DNA of 64,000 nucleotides from Paenibacillus sp. BSR1-1 (GTDB lineage Bacteria; Bacillota; Bacilli; Bacillales; Cytobacillaceae): assembly GCF_030403775.1 (NCBI RefSeq), contig NZ_JAQMWQ010000008.1:56422-120421 (forward strand), read 5' to 3'. Of this stretch, positions 59,114 to 64,000 are shown in pieces. Within the stretch, counting starts at the first letter, position 1. Every line of letters begins with the position of its first letter. The notes under the pieces were generated by a model. It did no database searches, was not told the DNA's origin, and saw nothing but the letters and a program-made list of their open reading frames with translations. Position numbers and translations under genes: made by a program.

Positions 59114-59485
59114 ATGATTACTTTATCTAATATAGAAGAATTAAAAGCAGCCAAAGAAAGTATCGAGTACCTAAAAAAAGACTATCCAAACCTTTTTGAA
59201 AAACTGTTGGAAGTAGTTAATCTTACCCGTGCATTCCAATTTAAATATCATTACATGGGATGTTTAATAATGGATGAAGATCCTGGTCAATATTCCCCCA
59301 ATTTTGTCTATGGCTCAGTACTCCGTTTATATAAAAAGGAATTACAAAGAGTAAAAAATGATGTTGATTCCGAAGTACTGAAACAATTTTTCGATAAATT
59401 TAAAGGTATTGGATATGCAAAAATCAGCCTTTTAGCACTAGGGAATACTCCTGAGTCTTTATTAGGTGCCTCTAGTATTCAATAA
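59114..59485 (+). CDS. Hypothetical protein downstream of the thioesterase
   Basis: A 123-residue protein with a strong AAAGGAGGAGC site, 13 bases after the thioesterase stop. It is mostly helical and acidic (SNIEELKAAKESIEYLKKDY), with one Cys in YHYMGCLIMDEDPGQYSPNF, and lacks signal peptide and membrane segments. I do not recognise the family. Cotranscription with the thioesterase is likely. Confidence 0.75.
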   Translation: MITLSNIEELKAAKESIEYLKKDYPNLFEKLLEVVNLTRAFQFKYHYMGCLIMDEDPGQYSPNFVYGSVLRLYKKELQRVKNDVDSEVLKQFFDKFKGIGYAKISLLALGNTPESLLGASSIQ

Positions 59486-59496
59486 TTTTTCCCCAA

Positions 59497-59524
59497 TATA
59501 AAAAAGGACTGTTGCAACCAGTCC
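59497..59524 (-). terminator. Terminator of the small helical-protein gene
   Basis: AGGACTG and CAGTCCT form a 7-bp stem with a 7-base loop; on the minus strand it is followed by TTTTTT. Confidence 0.82.
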
Positions 59525-59529
59525 TCTTC

Positions 59530-59868
59530 TCAATTTTTTCTTTGTTTTTGGAGTGTCAAAAAGAATTGGTTGAATTCAGAATTAATCTTCTCATTTAATG
59601 GTTGATACATCTTAAACATAGTATTGATTTCAGGCTCAGAGTAATTTTCTGAATAAATCCTGATTCTTGCATCTGTTAAATTTTGTAATTGATTTACACT
59701 TTTTTTCATTCTGTGTACACTATCTTCAATTGTTTGGTGATCTATTATGTTGAATTCCGCCTTTAACAACTTAAGAAAAGATTGTAAATAGTTTGTAAGT
59801 GCCATTTGCATGTAGGGAACCGACCTTATTGATTTTATGACTTTTTCATCATTATCTAGGCTGTTCAA
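59530..59868 (-). CDS. Small helical hypothetical protein
   Basis: A 112-residue protein starting at TTG 59868 behind AAGGAG. It is predicted to be almost all helix (YMQMALTNYLQSFLKLLKAE, then VHRMKKSVNQLQNLTDARIR), with no Cys, signal peptide or membrane segment. The family is not recognised. It lies beside genes for likely spore-surface proteins and may belong with them, but nothing in the sequence proves that. Confidence 0.7.
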   Translation of the reverse strand: MNSLDNDEKVIKSIRSVPYMQMALTNYLQSFLKLLKAEFNIIDHQTIEDSVHRMKKSVNQLQNLTDARIRIYSENYSEPEINTMFKMYQPLNEKINSEFNQFFLTLQKQRKN

Positions 59869-59982
59869 TTCAGATCACTCCTTTATTCCTTGTTAAATCA
59901 GCTATCTTTTGATTTTGTATTTGCTTTTGGCAATTCTACACTCTCGTACCGTCGTACTTGCAAATTTTCTTATCAGCTGCTC

Positions 59983-60417
59983 TTATCTTTTTCTAGGTCC
60001 TTTTTTACCAGTCTTGCCGCTGCTGCCTGAACTGCCACTGCTGCCTGAGCTGCCGCTGCTGCCCGAGCTGCCGCTGCTGCCTGAGCTAATAAATGAACTG
60101 CTTTCCTCTTCGTGTTCTGGCATCTCTTCCTCGATGAAATCTATAACATTCTCTAATTTTTTTAGTAAAAGCCACTCTTTCATCACAATAGTTTCAAGCA
60201 GCCGGTTGACGCCATTATTAAATTTAATAATATCTCCATTCCCTGGATGGGTAGGGAAATTCAAATTTTTTCCTACAAATGCTTGGATCTTCTCTGCTTC
60301 CGCATTCATAATGTGGGACAAAGCAATTTCCTCTAACGCAATCGACTCAAGCAAATCAATGACTACTTCTTGCTTATTGGGGCGATGCGGTTCTTGTGGG
60401 ATTGTGGGCATACCCAT
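59983..60417 (-). CDS. Paralogue A: helical protein with Gly-Ser-Ser repeat tail
   Basis: The ATG at 60417 lies ten bases after AGGAGG; a TTG further upstream is less likely. The 144-residue product has a helical core shared with the proteins at 60.7 and 62.6 kb (LLESIALEEIALSHIMNAEA, then LLETIVMKEWLLLKKLENVI). It differs in ending with about seven SSG triplets and a basic tail (KTGKKGPRKR). The repeat is low complexity and could be glycosylated or flexible. A spore-coat or exosporium place is inferred from the locus. Confidence 0.78.
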   Translation of the reverse strand: MGMPTIPQEPHRPNKQEVVIDLLESIALEEIALSHIMNAEAEKIQAFVGKNLNFPTHPGNGDIIKFNNGVNRLLETIVMKEWLLLKKLENVIDFIEEEMPEHEEESSSFISSGSSGSSGSSGSSGSSGSSGSSGKTGKKGPRKR

Positions 60418-60626
60418 TTGAGAAAAACCTCCTCTAAACAATTTGCTTTCTCATGTAGTCTATGCCCAAATAGGTTAGGTGGAACCATTATGCCAAGCCT
60501 AAAATTGTCAAAAAATGCTCGGAAAGAAATCATTATTTTACATGGAAAATTCTTTACGCGAAAAAGACTTTAAATTAAAACAATAGACTTCCAAATGCAA
60601 CTATTAATTGAAAATATAATAAAATT

Positions 60627-60651
60627 GGCCATGAAAAAATCATTCATGGCC
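60627..60651 (-). terminator. Terminator of paralogue B
   Basis: GGCCATGAA and TTCATGGCC form a perfect 9-bp stem with a 7-base loop; on the minus strand AATTTTATTATATTTT follows. Confidence 0.72.
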
Positions 60652-60686
60652 TGTTTCACTACTCTGTACAATAGAGCAATTATTCA

Positions 60687-61040
60687 TCACTTTTTATCAT
60701 CGCTAGAGGAATCTATTTGATTTAAAAAATCAAGAACATTTTCAAATTTAAATTGAAGTAACATTTCTTTTTTGACGATTGTTTGAAGCATTCTTTCTAC
60801 GGATTTGTTTGCATCTAATAACTCTTCTAAACTCTCTGCCTTTATATCTGAGTTTATTAAATCCCCATCATCATCAACAAGTGTACCAATTACTCCTTGA
60901 AGCTTTTCCGCTTCTGCATTAATTAAATGAGCTAAGCCTAGTTCTTCAAAAGCAATAGAAGCAAGAAGCAAAAGCGCTACCTGTTCAGAATCAAGACCCT
61001 CAATTGGATTTATATCTTCTGGAATATTAGGAAAAGACAT
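60687..61040 (-). CDS. Paralogue B: small helical surface-locus protein
   Basis: The ATG at 61040 follows GGGAGG by eight bases. The 117-residue product reads MSFPNIPEDINPIEGLDSEQ, then VALLLLASIAFEELGLAHLI and NAEAEKLQGVIG, and ends with IVKKEMLLQFKFENVLDFLN. It is about two-thirds identical in the core to paralogue C. There is no signal peptide, as for many spore-coat proteins that assemble from the mother-cell side. Function is not known. Confidence 0.82.
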   Translation of the reverse strand: MSFPNIPEDINPIEGLDSEQVALLLLASIAFEELGLAHLINAEAEKLQGVIGTLVDDDGDLINSDIKAESLEELLDANKSVERMLQTIVKKEMLLQFKFENVLDFLNQIDSSSDDKK

Positions 61041-61145
61041 GACATCCACCTCCCTTTTTGGATACTACATTACATTATTCTAATTTGCCTAGATTGTCTG
61101 GACGTTTTGAGAAAATTAATTGTTAAAAAACATCTCAGTTTATTT

Positions 61146-62435
61146 TTATAAAAATTGAATCATCGGTTCGAGCTGGTTTTCCCACACCCATTTAGGACTG
61201 TAACGCTGTCTGGCCATTGTTTTAGCTTTCAGCATGGCATTCTCCCTCATCCTATTCACAATGATATTAGCATGTTCGGAAAGGTACGCTTCTTCTGAGG
61301 GGTTATAGGTTTCCTTCGTATCAAAACCAAAGTTTCTAGCATCCCATTTCATGAAATAGGCATCCAAATTTTTCCCTAATTCCTCTAAAGCAGGTACTTT
61401 TTCATTCAAAACGAGGAAATTCCCTTTGCTGGCAGCCTCTAATACGGTTAAACCGAACGACTCTGAAAAGGATGGGCATATAAATAAATTTGATAAACTA
61501 AATAATTCCATAACACCTTTTCTTGGAAATCCATTTTTAAATTCCTTTATATCTGAAGTGAAAAATAAATCACCTTGGCTTAATCCATAGACTGAACCTT
61601 GTAAACGAATTAGAGCTTTATAGGTTTTAGGAGCGATATCCATGCTTGGAAAATCACAAAATATGACTTTGACACTCAGTTCTGATTGTTTTTTTATGGC
61701 ACCAGCCAGCATAGCTACCTTTTCAAACTTTTTACCAGTGGTTAAACGTCCAGGGTAAACGATTAATATATCAGGGCTAAGTAAATCAGTTTCTTTTTCA
61801 AGAATCTTAATTTCATCGCTTACAAAATTTAATAAATCCAGACTGTTATTTACGACTCTACATCTTCCTTCCGGGACATTGTATTGTTTAGCGAGAGCCG
61901 GAATTCCCGATTGTGTTGGATATACATACAACGTATTTGGCATGGAAGAAAAACGTGCTGAAAGCGGCCAATTGGAATTAGGAGGACGATTCACAGGGGC
62001 AGAATGTGTAAAGGCAATAAATTTCACTTTCGGTAATCGTTCCTGGGCTTTTCTAATGGCTACATTATGGACTAAATGCCAACCTTGATAATGAATGTCA
62101 TGCATAATACAGACATCGACGTCTTCAAGGTTTTTAACAAAATCTTCTGCGATGATCTCCGCTTCATTAAAAAAAGTATCATGTACTTTTTCCTTTGGTT
62201 GGGAATAATCTCGCCAATGTATTTGTTTTCCATCTATTTGGTTTATAATTTTTACCCATTCAATCCGTTCATCTAAAAAAACTCCATATCGCTCCTCAAG
62301 TGGACAGGTTTCGCTCACGAGTACTTTTGGCTTTAACCCAGAATCTAACATCATCCGGAGCTGTTCAGCTACTACATTTACTATAGAGTACGTACTAGTA
62401 AGGCCATTAAACATGGTAAGCAAAGCAATTTTCAT
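61146..62435 (-). CDS. Family 4-type glycosyltransferase
   Basis: The ATG at 62435 with AGGAGG upstream gives 429 residues; reading further upstream adds an unlikely extension. The GT-B fold is visible: MKIALLTMFNGLTSTYSIVN at the N-terminus, ILIVYPGRLTTGKKFEKVAM near residue 225, and the donor-site motif SFSESFGLTVLEAASKGNF near 350 (E-x7-E type). It is cytosolic. Its place between paralogues B and C and near a Thr-Ser repeat protein suggests that it glycosylates one of them, as in exosporium glycoprotein loci. That is inference. Confidence 0.85.
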   Translation of the reverse strand: MKIALLTMFNGLTSTYSIVNVVAEQLRMMLDSGLKPKVLVSETCPLEERYGVFLDERIEWVKIINQIDGKQIHWRDYSQPKEKVHDTFFNEAEIIAEDFVKNLEDVDVCIMHDIHYQGWHLVHNVAIRKAQERLPKVKFIAFTHSAPVNRPPNSNWPLSARFSSMPNTLYVYPTQSGIPALAKQYNVPEGRCRVVNNSLDLLNFVSDEIKILEKETDLLSPDILIVYPGRLTTGKKFEKVAMLAGAIKKQSELSVKVIFCDFPSMDIAPKTYKALIRLQGSVYGLSQGDLFFTSDIKEFKNGFPRKGVMELFSLSNLFICPSFSESFGLTVLEAASKGNFLVLNEKVPALEELGKNLDAYFMKWDARNFGFDTKETYNPSEEAYLSEHANIIVNRMRENAMLKAKTMARQRYSPKWVWENQLEPMIQFL

Positions 62436-62572
62436 TAAAAAAATTCCTCCTTGCGTGAGATTAGACATTATACTATATACTTGGAAAGGGCTACCGGTGA
62501 ACATAAATGAGGAAGTATTGTAAATTGAAGTAACATAGGTTTTTTATTTACACATTTGTTGATTGAAAAAGA

Positions 62573-62614
62573 AAAAGAGGCATCCAAAAAGATCATATTT
62601 TTGAATGCCTCTTT
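62573..62614 (-). terminator. Terminator of paralogue C
   Basis: AAAGAGGCATTCAAAAA and TTTTTGGATGCCTCTTT form a 17-bp stem with one mismatch; on the minus strand TTCTTTTTC follows. Confidence 0.88.
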
Positions 62615-62636
62615 ATATCGATGTTTAAGTTGTTGA

Positions 62637-62981
62637 TTATGTTGTTGTACTAGTTGGTCTTGAAAGAAATTCAAGAACATTTTCAAATTTAAATTGGAGT
62701 AACATTTCTTTTTTGATAATTGTACGCAGCATTTTTTCAGCTGCACGGTTAACTGCTAATAACTCATCAAAACTTCCAGCTTGAATTCCTGTTCTTACTG
62801 GTTGTCCATTTATCACAAGCGTACCAATAGCTGCTTGAAGCTTTTCTGCTTCAGCATTAATTAAATGGGCTAGTGCAAGTTCTTCAAACGCAATGCTAGC
62901 AAGAAGCAAAAGCGCTACCTGAGTAGAATCTAAACCCTCAATAGGATTTATCCCCCCTGGAGGGGTATTAGGAAAGGACAT
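62637..62981 (-). CDS. Paralogue C: small helical surface-locus protein
   Basis: The ATG at 62981 lies 12 bases after AAGGAG. The 114-residue product matches paralogue B: MSFPNTPPGGINPIEGLDST, then QVALLLLASIAFEELALAHL and INAEAEKLQAAIG, ending with KEMLLQFKFENVLEFLSRPT and STTT. The middle (TLVINGQPVRTGIQAGSFDE) varies between the copies. It is probably transcribed on its own, with its terminator at 62573. Confidence 0.82.
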   Translation of the reverse strand: MSFPNTPPGGINPIEGLDSTQVALLLLASIAFEELALAHLINAEAEKLQAAIGTLVINGQPVRTGIQAGSFDELLAVNRAAEKMLRTIIKKEMLLQFKFENVLEFLSRPTSTTT

Positions 62982-63133
62982 ATAAGTTTTCAACTCCTTG
63001 TATTTTTTACTTACTATGATAGGTTATTCAAGAGTTGTCCTATTTGTTTAGGTGGTTCACCTATGAAAAAGCACTTTTATAAAATGGAAATGTGGTTGTA
63101 TGTCATGTGAAAATGATTATATCTTCATTGAAG

Positions 63134-63178
63134 AAACAACGACACTCCGATTAAAGCAATATCGAAGTGTCATTGTTA
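63134..63178 (-). terminator. Terminator of the Thr-Ser repeat protein gene
   Basis: AACAACGACACT and AGTGTCATTGTT pair with one mismatch, with further CGA/TCG pairing inside. On the minus strand it is followed by TTGTTTCTTC. It lies about 25 bases after the second stop codon (63202), not directly after the first (63253). Confidence 0.75.
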
Positions 63179-63201
63179 CATAAGAATCTAAGGTACTGTT
63201 G

Positions 63202-63252
63202 TTAGGTGCAATTCCAAGTGCCACAAGAACATCCTCTAGTTCCTTGCACCAC
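63202..63252 (-). other. In-frame continuation after the stop of the Thr-Ser repeat gene
   Basis: Directly after TAA 63253-63255 the same frame encodes VVQGTRGCSCGTWNCT and then stops at TAA 63202-63204. GCSCGTWNCT repeats the internal motif GCACGTFNCT of the same protein. It is either an inactivated C-terminus or a readthrough extension. Confidence 0.75.
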
Positions 63253-64000
63253 TTAAACTATTACATTCTGAACATGTACACAAACTGGTCGGCCTTGAAG
63301 AAAAGTTGAATCAAAAGCAGTTGATGGGGAATCAATATTAAACCTACCAACTTCGCCATTTCTTAATCTAGAGTTAGGCAATACACGTTCAAATTTATAT
63401 CTGAAATCACTGAACTGATTACAAGTCGCTGGTTGAACCCCATCAGGATCAGAATCGAAACTCCACGGTAAATTTGGAGGTGGGGGTGGGGGTATACGCG
63501 GGCCTGTATTAGCCCCATTTCCCGTAATATCATCAATAAATTTACCAGTCAATTCAAAGAAAAATTGATCAATTAACGTGCTAGAGAGATCTGCATTAAT
63601 TCCAGAAGTATTTGTTACCATAAATGTAATAGAACCATCAATAGGATTAATAGTTGCTGTTACCGTAGCGCTAATCGCTCGACCTAGGACTGTTCCTGTT
63701 AAAAAAGCAGTACAACTTGTTGCTGTTGTGCAATTAAATGTACCACAAGCACATCCGCTTCCTACTTGTGTTGTTGTTGTTGATGTTGATGTAGTAGAAG
63801 TTGTAGTTGATGTCGATGTCGATGTCGATGTCGATGTCGATGTCGATGTCGATGTCGATGTCGATGTCGATGTCGATGTCGATGTTGATGTTGATGTTGA
63901 CGTTGATGTTGATGTTGATGTTGATGTTGATGTTGATGTTGATGTTGATGTTGATGTTGATGTTGATGTTGATGTTGATGTTGATGTTGATGTTGATGTT
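63253..64000 (-). CDS. Thr-Ser repeat surface protein with Cys-rich domain (partial)
   Basis: The frame is open from the right edge to a TAA at 63253, at least 248 codons, with the N-terminus outside the window. The visible part begins with about 75 residues of alternating Thr-Ser. A Cys-rich link follows (QVGSGCACGTFNCTTATSCT), then a beta-rich region (ISATVTATINPIDGSITFMV), a poly-Pro stretch (PRIPPPPPPNLPW) and a C-terminal domain ending in VCVHVQNVIV. Thr-Ser repeats are typical glycosylation stretches, and a glycosyltransferase gene is near. A spore-surface filament or exosporium protein is inferred. No family name can be given. Confidence 0.8.
   Translation of the reverse strand, partial: TSTSTSTSTSTSTSTSTSTSTSTSTSTSTSTSTSTSTSTSTSTSTSTSTSTSTSTSTSTSTSTSTTTSTTSTSTTTTQVGSGCACGTFNCTTATSCTAFLTGTVLGRAISATVTATINPIDGSITFMVTNTSGINADLSSTLIDQFFFELTGKFIDDITGNGANTGPRIPPPPPPNLPWSFDSDPDGVQPATCNQFSDFRYKFERVLPNSRLRNGEVGRFNIDSPSTAFDSTFLQGRPVCVHVQNVIV
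63770..64000 (-). repeat. Hexanucleotide repeat coding Thr-Ser
   Basis: The minus strand repeats ACATCR. About 63806-63885 it is almost purely ACATCG, and from there to the edge almost purely ACATCA, with very few other changes. The two blocks point to separate slippage expansions. The array continues beyond the window. Confidence 0.95.

Noticed and set aside
60490..60573. 27-codon plus-strand ORF (MPSLKLSKNARKEIIILHGK)
   Set aside because: It has a passable AGGTGG site but no supporting feature and lies in an A/T-rich gap; chance is as likely.
62468..62746. 92-codon minus-strand ORF overlapping paralogue C
   Set aside because: It is an alternative frame spanning the paralogue C end and its terminator, without its own start site or family pattern.

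Overview
The window looks like a chromosomal piece of a spore-forming Bacillaceae (Bacillus/Neobacillus-like, by inference). Genes carry strong AGGAGG-type ribosome binding sites, GC is low, and many products resemble Bacillus subtilis proteins (TcyP, GuaD, RlmCD, RocB, YkuK, PspA/LiaH types). There are T-tailed hairpin terminators almost everywhere, and the right end holds a probable spore-surface locus. No rRNA, tRNA, CRISPR array, prophage or complete insertion sequence was seen. Most genes read on the minus strand.

Layout. 1-3 kb: sugar ABC transporter (binding lipoprotein and two permeases) behind a promoter with an operator-like AAGCGCTT core. 3.0-7.1 kb: VOC protein, an OmpR-type two-component system, PspA and a His/Gly-rich membrane protein. 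7.4-11.6 kb: IclR regulator with acetaldehyde dehydrogenase and 4-hydroxy-2-oxovalerate aldolase, then an M20 amidohydrolase. 11.9-15.5 kb: AAA ATPase, phosphatase, TcyP. 16.2-21.8 kb: arginine-type catabolic cluster (RocB-like, permease, two DDAH-fold hydrolases) with a divergent IclR regulator. 21.8-26.1 kb: lipoprotein, alkaline phosphatase with a Pho-box-like promoter, MFS exporter, guanine deaminase. 26.2-36 kb: accessory stretch full of GGTGTCAGGCACC palindromes (REP/REPIN-like), gene remnants, an M14 carboxypeptidase, DinB, YkuK, PAS kinase, DUF418 and phosphatase. 36-45 kb: methyltransferase, MFS, HD-GYP, glutamine-type ABC transporter, a divergent VWA/HTH pair, YgjP-type peptidase, DUF1456, VOC. 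45-49.4 kb: an ECF sigma factor fused to its own membrane anti-sigma factor, a broken UvrA-like gene, a HipA-like kinase and the orphan tail of a second sigma/anti-sigma gene. 49.4-53.5 kb: a flavin-dependent extracytoplasmic redox operon with its own two-component system; its apbE is frameshifted. 53.9-59.5 kb: RlmCD, CDGSH protein, FolE, SufR-like regulator, LysR regulator, thioesterase. 59.5-64 kb: three paralogous small proteins, a glycosyltransferase and a Thr-Ser repeat protein running off the edge.

Most notable. (1) Several intergenic gaps hold arrays in which one short word recurs at an exact 21-nt step with unrelated spacers. The word differs from array to array (TTCTACAA, CGCTGATAAA, TTATTTGCGAA, TTTACTCGC and others). 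The arrays sit between a terminator and the next gene. (2) The Thr-Ser repeat protein ends at a TAA that is followed in frame by 16 codons encoding a second copy of its Cys motif. (3) Recent gene decay is visible base by base: a TfoX-like gene with one in-frame TAA, apbE with an apparent 1-nt deletion, a UvrA-like gene with a TAG plus an internal deletion, and tails of lost genes. (4) The REP-like word also occurs inside the RnfD-like coding sequence.
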